From: Spirochaetota bacterium
GTDB taxonomy: Bacteria; Spirochaetota; Spirochaetia; Treponematales; UBA12059
NCBI GenBank assembly: GCA_029547205.1
Contig: JAKPPT010000131.1
Coordinates: 19,686-83,685, forward strand
DNA length: 64,000 nucleotides
Reading direction: 5' to 3'
Shown here: piece by piece, positions 9,120 to 17,367 of the stretch
Position numbering within the stretch: position 1 is the stretch's first letter
How the letters are laid out: each line of letters begins with the position of its first letter
Notes under the pieces: model-generated
The model's database searches: none
What the model saw: the letters and a program-made list of their open reading frames with translations, nothing else
Told to the model about the DNA's origin: nothing
Position numbers and translations under genes: made by a program

Positions 9120-9515
9120 ATGGGTAAAATGACGCTGGAAGAACTCCGAAAACTGAGAGAGGCTCAGAAATCGGAAATCAGTAAGCGGGATACTGCCGGT
9201 AAAGACATAACCATTTTTGTTGGAATGGGAACGTGCGGTATCGCGGCTGGAGCAAAAACAACGTTTGACACACTCATTAAGGCTGTAGATGCAAATGGAC
9301 TTTCTGATAAAGTAGTTGTTAAGCAAACAGGTTGTATGGGGCTTTGCTATGTTGAACCAACTGTTGAAGTAATTGCTCCTGGTATGCCACAAACTATTTA
9401 TGGCAAGGTTGACTCAGCTACAGCTGAAGAAATTGTAAAAAAACACCTTGTTGAACACACACTCGTTGAAGGTCATATTTATGACCGGCCCGCAATTGAT
9501 ATCGTAAAGAAATAA
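9120..9515 (+). CDS. (2Fe-2S) thioredoxin-like ferredoxin of hydrogenase operon
   Basis: The protein has 131 residues. GGAGG lies upstream of the ATG. After an N-terminal helix rich in charged residues (TLEELRKLREAQ) there is a thioredoxin-like [2Fe-2S] domain with ligands in GMGTCGIAAG and TGCMGLCYVEP, related to the N-terminal domain of the hydB product. In hyd operons this small protein is usually listed as a NuoF-type N-domain or 2Fe-2S ferredoxin. It is probably an electron-transfer partner or accessory of the complex rather than a core subunit. It is flanked by the HATPase gene and by hydB with a 15-base gap. Confidence 0.87.
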   Translation: MGKMTLEELRKLREAQKSEISKRDTAGKDITIFVGMGTCGIAAGAKTTFDTLIKAVDANGLSDKVVVKQTGCMGLCYVEPTVEVIAPGMPQTIYGKVDSATAEEIVKKHLVEHTLVEGHIYDRPAIDIVKK

Positions 9516-9530
9516 GCTGGAGGCTGCAGT

Positions 9531-11318
9531 ATGGCATTCAAACACTTTATACTGGTTTGCGGCGGTACAGGCTGTGAATCAAGCAAATCTGATGAAATTT
9601 ATAAGGAACTCAAAGCACAAGCTGAAGCACAGGGTGTTGCTAATGAAGTTCAAATTGTAAAAACTGGATGTTTTGGTTTTTGCGAAAAAGGTCCTATCGT
9701 TAAAATTCTTCCGACCGAATCTTTCTATGTAGAAGTAAAACCGGAGGATGCTAAAGAGCTAATTGCTGAACATATTATTAAAGGCCGCGAAGTACAGCGC
9801 TTGCTCTATAAAGATGCACGTCAAAAAGAACGTGTAAAAACGACTGATATCGAATTCTATCAAAAACAATTCCGAATAGTGCTCCGCAACTGTAGTGTCA
9901 TTGATCCTGAGAATATCAATGAGTACATTGCCCGCGATGGCTACATGGCACTTGAAAAAGTGCTGTTTTCTATGAAACCAGAAGATGTTATAAACGAGCT
10001 TAAAATCTCGGGACTGAGAGGCCGCGGTGGTGCTGGTTTCCCAACCTGGAGAAAGTGGGACTTTACCCGACAGGTGCCCAGTGAGCAAAAATATGTTGTC
10101 TGCAATGCTGATGAAGGCGACCCAGGAGCATATATGGACCGCTCTACCATTGAAGGCGATCCACATTCAGTAATTGAAGCAATGACAATCTGCGGTTATA
10201 CCATTGGCGCAACTAAAGGTTTTGTGTATATCCGTGCTGAATACCCACTTGCTATTGAAAGACTAAAAACTGCTATTAATCAGGCTCATGAATATGGACT
10301 TTTGGGTCAAAACATCCTTGGCTCCAATTTTTCCTTTGATATTGAGATCCGTTTAGGAGCAGGTGCTTTTGTGTGCGGTGAGGAAACCGCTCTGCTTCAC
10401 TCAATTGAGGGAGACCGTGGTATGCCTACTCCCCGTCCTCCATTCCCCGCAATCAAAGGTCTCTGGGGCAAGCCCACTGTTATCAACAATGTAGAAACAT
10501 GGGCAAACATACCGGTAATCATCAACAAAGGTGGCGCATGGTTTGCAAGCATCGGTACTGAGACATCAAAGGGAACAAAAGTATTTGCTCTCACCGGTAA
10601 AATCAACAATTCAGGTCTTGTAGAAGTCCCAATGGGAACAACGCTCCGTGAAATTATTTTTGACATCGGTGGCGGCATCAAAGGCGGCAAAAAATTCCTT
10701 GGTGCTCAAACAGGCGGACCATCCGGCGGTATTATTACCGAAGAATTCCTTGACACTCCAATTGATTATGAAAGCTTAACCGCGCTTGGTTCAATGATGG
10801 GTTCTGGCGGTCTCATCGTTATGGATGAAGACGATTGTCCTGTCGATGTCTCAAAATTCTATATGGAATTCTGTGTTGACGAATCGTGCGGTAAATGTGC
10901 TCCCTGTCGTATTGGCACCGTGCAAATTCACAATATTCTGGATAAGATCACCAAAGGCAATGGCACAATGCTGGATCTTGAAAACCTTGAAAAGATTGGT
11001 CACGCCATGAAACGCGCAGCACTCTGCGGTCTTGGACAGACAGCACCTAATCCGACACTCTCTACACTCAAACGTTTCCGCAAAGTTTATGAAGAACATA
11101 TCAATGACAAGCTTTGCCGTTCTGGTAAATGTAAAGATCTTGTTGTCTACAGTATTAATAAAGAAAAATGTATTGGCTGTGGACTTTGTGCACGCAAATG
11201 TCCTGTAAACTGTATTTCAGGCGATAAAACACAAAAATATACTATTGATACATCAAAATGTATTAAATGTGGTGAGTGTTTCAAAGCCTGTAAGTTCAAT
11301 GCTGTTATTAAAAAGTAA
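9531..11318 (+). CDS. hydB: NADH-binding subunit of bifurcating hydrogenase (HydB, NuoF-like)
   Basis: The protein has 595 residues, the family's usual length. Order of parts: N-terminal [2Fe-2S] thioredoxin-like domain (residues ~5-90; GGTGCESS, TGCFGFCEKGP); flavoprotein core binding FMN and NADH with GLRGRGGAGFPTWRKW and CNADEGDPGAYMDR; SLBB segment; a [4Fe-4S] site in ESCGKCAPCRIGT; and a C-terminal pair of [4Fe-4S] ferredoxin motifs (CIGCGLCARKCP, CIKCGECFKACK). It oxidises or reduces NAD(H) and carries the flavin thought to be the bifurcation centre in HydABC complexes. GGAGG precedes the ATG. hydA follows 44 bases on. Confidence 0.95.
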   Translation: MAFKHFILVCGGTGCESSKSDEIYKELKAQAEAQGVANEVQIVKTGCFGFCEKGPIVKILPTESFYVEVKPEDAKELIAEHIIKGREVQRLLYKDARQKERVKTTDIEFYQKQFRIVLRNCSVIDPENINEYIARDGYMALEKVLFSMKPEDVINELKISGLRGRGGAGFPTWRKWDFTRQVPSEQKYVVCNADEGDPGAYMDRSTIEGDPHSVIEAMTICGYTIGATKGFVYIRAEYPLAIERLKTAINQAHEYGLLGQNILGSNFSFDIEIRLGAGAFVCGEETALLHSIEGDRGMPTPRPPFPAIKGLWGKPTVINNVETWANIPVIINKGGAWFASIGTETSKGTKVFALTGKINNSGLVEVPMGTTLREIIFDIGGGIKGGKKFLGAQTGGPSGGIITEEFLDTPIDYESLTALGSMMGSGGLIVMDEDDCPVDVSKFYMEFCVDESCGKCAPCRIGTVQIHNILDKITKGNGTMLDLENLEKIGHAMKRAALCGLGQTAPNPTLSTLKRFRKVYEEHINDKLCRSGKCKDLVVYSINKEKCIGCGLCARKCPVNCISGDKTQKYTIDTSKCIKCGECFKACKFNAVIKK

Positions 11319-11362
11319 CAGTTTGGAATCCGTGAAATCTTATTGAGAAGGAGTAGACCACT

Positions 11363-13114
11363 ATGGTCAATGCAAAAATAAACGGCATACCTGTTCAGGT
11401 AGCAGAAGGTACTACAATTCTTGAAGCTGCTGAAAAGGCAAATATCAAGATACCGAAACTCTGTTACAACGACGATTTACCTGCGTGGGCAGCATGCGGT
11501 ATCTGTGTTGTTAAAGTAGAAAAAAATCCAAAACTGCTTCGTGCATGCTGTACACCAATTGAAGAAGGAATGAATGTTATTACAAATGATCCTGAAATTG
11601 TTCAGGTTCGGAAAACTGTTATAGAACTCATTCTTTCAACCCATCCCGATGACTGTCTCCAGTGTCCTCGAAATGGTCAGTGTGAACTTCAAACACTTGC
11701 AGCAGACTTCGGAATTCGTGAACAACCATTCCCCAAGCGCCTTAAAGGTCTCAAAACCGATGAATCCACCGGGACCATTATTCTTAATCCAGAAAAATGT
11801 GTGCGCTGCGGACGCTGTGTTAAAGTTTGCCAGGACATGCAGAATGTATGGGCAATCGAGTTCCTGGGCCGTGGAGAAAATACCCACATAGCACCTGCTG
11901 CTGATGTTGCACTCGCAGAAGGACCCTGTATTAATTGTGGCCAGTGCTCAGCTCACTGTCCGGTTGGTGCTATCTATGAAAACGATCAAACCAAAGAAGT
12001 TTGGGACAACCTCACACGCTCAGAAAACGAAAAAGTATGCGTTGTTCAAATTGCTCCAGCGGTACGTGTTGCACTCGGTGAAGCTTTTGGCCTTCCCCCC
12101 GGAACTGTACTCACCAAAAAAATATACACCGCTCTTCGCAGGCTTGGCTTTGATGTAATATTCGATACAAACTTTGCCGCAGATCTTACCATCGTCGAAG
12201 AAGGTACAGAGTTCGTACATCGATTTACAAAGGAACCACAAAAACTTCCACTCATCACATCTTGCTGTCCTGCATGGGTAGATTACATGGAAAAATATTA
12301 TGACGATATGATTCCACACTTTTCCACAGCAAAGAGTCCCCAGCAGATGATGGGTGCTATGATAAAGACATATTGGGCTCAGAAAGCTGGCGTAGACCCG
12401 GCTAAGATTTTCTCAGTTTCTATTATGCCCTGTACAGCAAAAAAATATGAAAACGGCCGCAATAAAGACATGTACTCTTCTGGTTACAAAGATGTTGATG
12501 TCACACTCACAACCCGAGAGCTTGCCCGCATGATCAAACAAGCTGGTATCGATCTTGTAAATCTTCCTGATTCAGAACCAGACAGTCCCATGGGTCCCTA
12601 CACTGGTGCCGGTGTTATATTTGGTGCTACTGGCGGCGTTATGGAAGCTGCACTGAGAACTGCATATCATCTCATCACCAATCAGGAACTCAAAGATGTT
12701 AACTTTACTGCTGTCCGCGGTATTTCTGGTGTTAAAGAAACCCGACTCCATATCAATGGTATCGAAGTTCGTGTTGCAGTAGCTCATCAGATGGGAAATA
12801 TTGCAGCTGTTCTCAATGAAATCCGCAGAGCAAAAGCGGAAGGGCGAGAAACACCCTGGCACTTTATCGAAGTTATGGCCTGCCGTGGTGGATGTATTGG
12901 TGGAGGCGGACAACCCTATGGTGCAACCGATGAAATCCGCGAAAAACGCATCAGTGGTATTTACCAGGATGACGAGAAGAGCACCTATCGCTGTTCACAC
13001 CATAACCCATACATTAAACAGGTGTATGACGAGTTCCTTGGTGAGCCAAACGGACACAAATCACACGAACTCTTACATACTCACTATGAATCTAAACCAA
13101 TCTATCATCGCTAA
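11363..13114 (+). CDS. hydA: [FeFe] hydrogenase catalytic subunit (HydA, trimeric group A3 type)
   Basis: The protein has 583 residues. The N-terminus is a plant-type [2Fe-2S] domain (CYNDDLPAWAACGICVV), then a His/Cys-ligated cluster region (HPDDCLQCPRNGQCEL), two [4Fe-4S] motifs (CVRCGRCVKVCQ, CINCGQCSAHCP) and the H-cluster domain. All three signatures are intact: L1 TSCCPAW (~residue 300), L2 MPCTAKKYE (~354) and L3 EVMACRGGCIGGGGQP (~502). With hydB and hydC it forms the HydABC complex that couples NADH and reduced ferredoxin oxidation to H2 formation, or the reverse. No HydEFG maturases are in the window. A strong terminator follows. Confidence 0.96.
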   Translation: MVNAKINGIPVQVAEGTTILEAAEKANIKIPKLCYNDDLPAWAACGICVVKVEKNPKLLRACCTPIEEGMNVITNDPEIVQVRKTVIELILSTHPDDCLQCPRNGQCELQTLAADFGIREQPFPKRLKGLKTDESTGTIILNPEKCVRCGRCVKVCQDMQNVWAIEFLGRGENTHIAPAADVALAEGPCINCGQCSAHCPVGAIYENDQTKEVWDNLTRSENEKVCVVQIAPAVRVALGEAFGLPPGTVLTKKIYTALRRLGFDVIFDTNFAADLTIVEEGTEFVHRFTKEPQKLPLITSCCPAWVDYMEKYYDDMIPHFSTAKSPQQMMGAMIKTYWAQKAGVDPAKIFSVSIMPCTAKKYENGRNKDMYSSGYKDVDVTLTTRELARMIKQAGIDLVNLPDSEPDSPMGPYTGAGVIFGATGGVMEAALRTAYHLITNQELKDVNFTAVRGISGVKETRLHINGIEVRVAVAHQMGNIAAVLNEIRRAKAEGRETPWHFIEVMACRGGCIGGGGQPYGATDEIREKRISGIYQDDEKSTYRCSHHNPYIKQVYDEFLGEPNGHKSHELLHTHYESKPIYHR

Positions 13115-13136
13115 GTGATACGTGTATAAAACTAAT

Positions 13137-13176
13137 GGGGGCTGTCCAATTTTCGGACAGCCCCTTTTCTTTTTTT
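13137..13176 (+). terminator. rho-independent terminator after hydA
   Basis: GGGGCTGTCC / GGACAGCCCC stem with an 8-base loop, then a long T-rich tail. It lies between hydA and the convergent glucan phosphorylase gene and shares its core with the terminators at 4549 and 19535. Confidence 0.92.
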
Positions 13177-13246
13177 CAACAAGTATTTGTCTACGGCTAT
13201 CTGATACTTCTAGCTGCAAACGGCATGTAAACCGCTTGCATTGTAA

Positions 13247-15784
13247 CTATGCCCAGGTAATGAAACCAGGCAGGAATGGATGAGGCAAATCTTCATGGCG
13301 AGGTAACACACGGACTGCATAACCATGTTGTCCGGTATCTTCACATTGTATCGAGACACCATACTCAACGAGAGAACCCTGTTTCGAAAGTACATGCATT
13401 GGTACGCGTTTAGGTTTTTCTATCATGCCAGTTGTAGAAAGCTGACCATGACAAACTTCTACAAGGACTTCTTCAGGTGTTAGATTCCCAAGCTCAACCT
13501 TAGACTTAACCTCAACCAATTCACCTCGAGTCATAACTGGTTTTGCATTTGTAGTAAATTCTTTTACCGAAATATGAGCCCAGTTTTGTGCCAGTTTAGA
13601 AAGATATACCGAAACTTTTTTGGCTGTTTCGTAATGGCTTGCCTGTATTTTTTGAGCGTTTTGCAGCGCAGGGAAATAGTATTTCTCAGAATAATCCAAA
13701 AGCATACGATGGCATGAAAAGTGAGAACCAATATACTTCATCGAACTTTTCATCATCTGAATCCAGTCACGAGGAAGATTGTCCCTTCCGCGTTCATAAA
13801 ACTTAGGAACAATCTCTCGTTCAAGCAGATCATAGAGCGCTTTGGATTCTATATCATTTTGAAGTTCAACATCGGTGTATTCTTCACCTTTACCAATTGC
13901 CCAACCAATTTCAGGATGATATGCCTCAGCCCACCAGCCATCGAGTACTGAACAATTAAGTACTCCATTCATTCCTGCTTTCATGCCGCTCGTTCCAGAA
14001 GCCTCAAGCGGCCTGAGTGGAGTATTGAGCCATACATCAGAACCAGTAACCATATAGCGCGCCATCGTCATGTCATAATCTTCAAGGAAAATAATCCTGC
14101 TCTGCACATCATCTCTTCTTGAAAAGTGTACCAGTTCTTTTATAAGCTCTTTTCCAGGAAGGTCGTGCGGGTGTGATTTTCCAGCAAAGATTATTTGTAT
14201 TGGCCTTTCTTTGTCCATCAAAAGTTTTATGAGCCTATCGGGATCACGAAGGAGCAAGTTGCCTCGCTTATAGGTTGCAAAGCGCCGTGCAAATGAAATT
14301 GTTAAAATCGAAGGAGAAAGCGCATCATCGGCTCTAATGAGATTTTTATCAGAATATCCCATATGTTTGAGCTGTCGCCGAAGTCTGTCTCTTGCAAATG
14401 CAACCAATCGTTCTCGCCGGCGCTCGTGCGTTCTCCAGAGTTCTTCATCGCTAATTCGATCCATCCTGTCCCAAATTGCAAGATTGGTTGGTTCATCGTA
14501 AAACCGCGGACCAAAATAGCGGTCTAATAGCTCTAGCATTGTGTACGAAATCCATGTTCGAGGATGTACCCCATTAGTAACATGACCAATGGGTATTTCC
14601 GGTTCAGGGAGTTCCGGCCACAGCTTTTTCCACATCGATCTGCTCACATGACCATGGAGCTCAGAAACACCATTTGCATAGTAGGCATGCTTGAGCGCCA
14701 TGACTGTCATGCAAAATGGTTCTTGGTTATCATTGGGATCTTCACGACCCAGTGCAAGAAAATCATTCCAGGAGAGTCCTAGCTTATCAGCCCATGACTT
14801 AAAATATTTTTCTATTAGATCTGTACCAAACCGTTCATTACCAGCAGGAACAGGTGTATGAGTTGTGAAAATTGTAGTCATTTGTACTGTTCGCAAGGCT
14901 TCCTGATATGAGAGCTTTTCGTTGTCCATAAGTTCGCGTATGCGTTCAAGCGACAGGAATGCTGCATGCCCCTCATTAATATGCGCAACAGCAGGATTAA
15001 TACCAAGAGCGCGCAATGCGCGAATACCGCCAATCCCAAGTAGCATTTCCTGCCGTATCCTCATTTCCTTATCGCCGCCATATAAAGTTGCCGTAATCGT
15101 TCGGTTTTCCGGAATGTTGTCTTCAATGTTAGTATCGAGGAGATAGAGCGAGGCTCTTCCAATTTTTACTTCCCAGACTTTAGCAACTATCTGTGATCCA
15201 GCCATCTCAACAGTGATTTTTATCGAATTACCGTTTTTATCATTGCATTGATGTACCGGCATGTTATACCAGTCATTTTCTGGATAATCTTCCTGCTGAA
15301 AACCATCAGGATTCAAGTACTGTTTGAAGTACCCCTGTCGATACAAAAGACCTACACCAACGAGCGGGAGCCCCATATCCGAACTCGTTTTCATGTGGTC
15401 TCCCGAAAGTATACCAAGGCCGCCTGAATAAATTGGCAGTGAAGAATCGAGTCCATACTCCATGGAGAAATAGGCTATGGTATCTTTGTAGCTGCCTTTA
15501 TACCATGGCTGAGCATTTTTATAAGCAGAAAATCTGCTGTATACTTCATTGAGTGCTGCAATGAAGGAATCATCATTTGCCATTTGCTCGAACCGTTCCT
15601 GAGAAACCATACCGAGCATTTTTGCAGGATTCTGATTTGACTGTGCCCAGACATCATAATCGAGCCTGATAAACAGCATGATTGCATCAAAATTCCATGA
15701 AATCCATAAATTATGAGCAAGTTCGTCAAGCGGTTGCAATTTCTCTGGAATCATTGGTTTGATTGTGTGATGTATAATATGCAT
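13247..15784 (-). CDS. glgP: alpha-glucan (glycogen/maltodextrin) phosphorylase
   Basis: The protein has 845 residues, GT35 family, of the bacterial alpha-glucan phosphorylase subtype. I chose the ATG at 15784 (MHIIHHTIKPMIPEKL) because GGAGG lies 5 bases upstream; a further 16 codons are open upstream. Visible marks: AYFSMEYGLDSSLPIYSGGL near residue 95, HINEGHAAFL, GHVTNGVHPRTW, FARRFATYKR, FAGKSHPHD and the pyridoxal-phosphate site EASGTSGMKAGMNG, whose Lys forms the Schiff base. The enzyme releases glucose-1-phosphate from storage glucan. It is divergent from the prenyltransferase gene with 75 bases between the starts, and convergent with hydA. Confidence 0.95.
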   Translation of the reverse strand: MHIIHHTIKPMIPEKLQPLDELAHNLWISWNFDAIMLFIRLDYDVWAQSNQNPAKMLGMVSQERFEQMANDDSFIAALNEVYSRFSAYKNAQPWYKGSYKDTIAYFSMEYGLDSSLPIYSGGLGILSGDHMKTSSDMGLPLVGVGLLYRQGYFKQYLNPDGFQQEDYPENDWYNMPVHQCNDKNGNSIKITVEMAGSQIVAKVWEVKIGRASLYLLDTNIEDNIPENRTITATLYGGDKEMRIRQEMLLGIGGIRALRALGINPAVAHINEGHAAFLSLERIRELMDNEKLSYQEALRTVQMTTIFTTHTPVPAGNERFGTDLIEKYFKSWADKLGLSWNDFLALGREDPNDNQEPFCMTVMALKHAYYANGVSELHGHVSRSMWKKLWPELPEPEIPIGHVTNGVHPRTWISYTMLELLDRYFGPRFYDEPTNLAIWDRMDRISDEELWRTHERRRERLVAFARDRLRRQLKHMGYSDKNLIRADDALSPSILTISFARRFATYKRGNLLLRDPDRLIKLLMDKERPIQIIFAGKSHPHDLPGKELIKELVHFSRRDDVQSRIIFLEDYDMTMARYMVTGSDVWLNTPLRPLEASGTSGMKAGMNGVLNCSVLDGWWAEAYHPEIGWAIGKGEEYTDVELQNDIESKALYDLLEREIVPKFYERGRDNLPRDWIQMMKSSMKYIGSHFSCHRMLLDYSEKYYFPALQNAQKIQASHYETAKKVSVYLSKLAQNWAHISVKEFTTNAKPVMTRGELVEVKSKVELGNLTPEEVLVEVCHGQLSTTGMIEKPKRVPMHVLSKQGSLVEYGVSIQCEDTGQHGYAVRVLPRHEDLPHPFLPGFITWA

Positions 15785-15859
15785 AGTATCCTCCGCTACA
15801 AGGTTTTGTATTATAATAATGGAGTTGCACAATTATCACAAGTTCTTTACACTATTTTT

Positions 15860-16768
15860 ATGACAGTCAAGCAATTTCTGTTTATTGTAGAAATACGAAC
15901 CAAAATTGTTTCTGTAAGTACTTTTTTACTTGCACTTTCATATACACTCTGGACAACAGGGTCTGTCCCTCTCCATCTTGTCATACTCACCTTTATTGCA
16001 GCGCTCTTTGTCGATATGGGAACCACCGGTTTTAATTCATATTTTGACTGGTATCATAACGTTGACGATCCCAAATTCAACAAAGAAGATGCGAAAGTAA
16101 TAATTCACGAAGGTGTGTCCCCAGGTTCAGCGCTCATTGCAAGCATTGCATGCTGGATGGTTGCATTTGTGCCCGGTGTGATTATTACTGTGATGAGAGG
16201 GTTACCAGTTATCGCAATAGGCGCAGTTTGTCTCCTCGTCGGCTTTTTTTACTCAGCAGGTAAACGACCGATTTCCTTTACACCTTGGGGGGAATTTTTT
16301 GCCGGAGGATTTTTAGGTACCGTTTTTTTTGTTCTCTGCAACTACATTTTTACCGGAACATTTAGCGAAAAAGCCTTTCTAGTTTCTCTACCACAATCGT
16401 TCAGTATTGCCGCAATTCTCTCTACTAATAATGCATGTGATTTTGATGGAGATAAGGCAGCTGGCAGAAAAACACTTGCTATACTAGCAGGGAAAAAACT
16501 GTCACCCTACATAATCTACACACTTGAATTTTTATGGCTCATCTCATTGTTCATGTTAACAGCTTTTAAATATTTACCGGGTATCGTACTTCCACTGGCT
16601 ACGATTGTTGCTGTTATCGTATCGCATGAATTATACTCAATGCATATCCGCGGCTACACTCATGCTACAAAAGGACCCAATATGGGTTCTATATCAAAAA
16701 TCTTTTTGCTTGAAACTGCAGGTATCCTGGCCAGTTTCGCGCTAGATTTTTTTGTGTTCCGATCATAG
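15860..16768 (+). CDS. UbiA-superfamily prenyltransferase, MenA-like
   Basis: The protein has 302 residues starting at MTVKQFLFIVEIRTK; a longer in-frame ORF from 15713 overlaps the divergent phosphorylase start and is unlikely to be used. It has eight or nine hydrophobic segments. The two Asp-rich prenyl-diphosphate/Mg sites of the family are seen as NSYFDWYHNVDD (about residue 55) and NNACDFDGDKAAGRKTL (about 195). The best family fit is 1,4-dihydroxy-2-naphthoate prenyltransferase (MenA), but no other menaquinone gene lies nearby, so another aromatic acceptor is possible. The next genes downstream encode a ferredoxin and an aldehyde oxidoreductase behind their own promoter. Confidence 0.8.
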   Translation: MTVKQFLFIVEIRTKIVSVSTFLLALSYTLWTTGSVPLHLVILTFIAALFVDMGTTGFNSYFDWYHNVDDPKFNKEDAKVIIHEGVSPGSALIASIACWMVAFVPGVIITVMRGLPVIAIGAVCLLVGFFYSAGKRPISFTPWGEFFAGGFLGTVFFVLCNYIFTGTFSEKAFLVSLPQSFSIAAILSTNNACDFDGDKAAGRKTLAILAGKKLSPYIIYTLEFLWLISLFMLTAFKYLPGIVLPLATIVAVIVSHELYSMHIRGYTHATKGPNMGSISKIFLLETAGILASFALDFFVFRS

Positions 16769-16844
16769 GCACTATACAATCACTTTTTCTAACATATTAC
16801 ACTATATCGAGAATATGTATGCAAATGTTCGCATAAAGCAAGAG

Positions 16845-16873
16845 TTGCAGTCTCACTATTCTTGTATTATAAT
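16845..16873 (+). promoter_or_regulatory. probable promoter of the ferredoxin-AOR operon
   Basis: TTGCAG (16845-16850) and a consensus TATAAT (16868-16873) are separated by exactly 17 bases. The GTG start of the ferredoxin gene lies 38 bases after the -10 box. Confidence 0.6.
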
Positions 16874-16911
16874 GTCATCGCTTATGTACGTTAGTAAAAG
16901 GAGGCGCCTCT

Positions 16912-17367
16912 GTGATTAAATATCTTAAACTGCATCACGATAAATGTATTGGATGCATGACCTGTACCAGCACCTGTTCTAAAATGTATTATAAGGAAGA
17001 AAATCCTGCAAAATCCCGCATTGTTGTACAGGAGCAAGGCATTGGGAAATACCATCTCGTAGCCTGTGATCAGGAATGCCGAAAATGTGTAGAAGAATGC
17101 CCCACACAAGCTATAACCGTCAACGCACAAGGTGTTGTTATGATCAACAGCAAGCTCTGTGTAGGCTGCCTTGCCTGTGTCGCGGTATGTCCCATCAATG
17201 CAATGCGTTATTTCCCCGGTCAATCAACCCCATTTAAATGTATTGCATGCGGTGCCTGCGCTAAAACATGCCCTGCAGATGCACTTGAAATTGCAGAAAA
17301 GGAAGAAAGCCCTCAGGCAAAAGAATATATTGAAGTTACCGCTCATTTACGAAAGGAGCACAAATAA
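16912..17367 (+). CDS. four-cluster [4Fe-4S] ferredoxin subunit partnered with AOR (AorA-like)
   Basis: The protein has 151 residues and starts with GTG at 16912, supported by AAAAGGAGG 7-8 bases upstream. Four Cys-rich motifs follow one another: CIGCMTCTSTC, CDQECRKCVEECP, CVGCLACVAVCP and CIACGACAKTCP, giving ligands for four [4Fe-4S] clusters in a polyferredoxin fold. The stop overlaps the ATG of the aldehyde oxidoreductase gene by one base (TAATG), so the two are translated together and probably form one enzyme. This matches the small electron-transfer subunit (AorA) of multi-subunit tungsten aldehyde oxidoreductases known from Aromatoleum. Confidence 0.88.
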   Translation: MIKYLKLHHDKCIGCMTCTSTCSKMYYKEENPAKSRIVVQEQGIGKYHLVACDQECRKCVEECPTQAITVNAQGVVMINSKLCVGCLACVAVCPINAMRYFPGQSTPFKCIACGACAKTCPADALEIAEKEESPQAKEYIEVTAHLRKEHK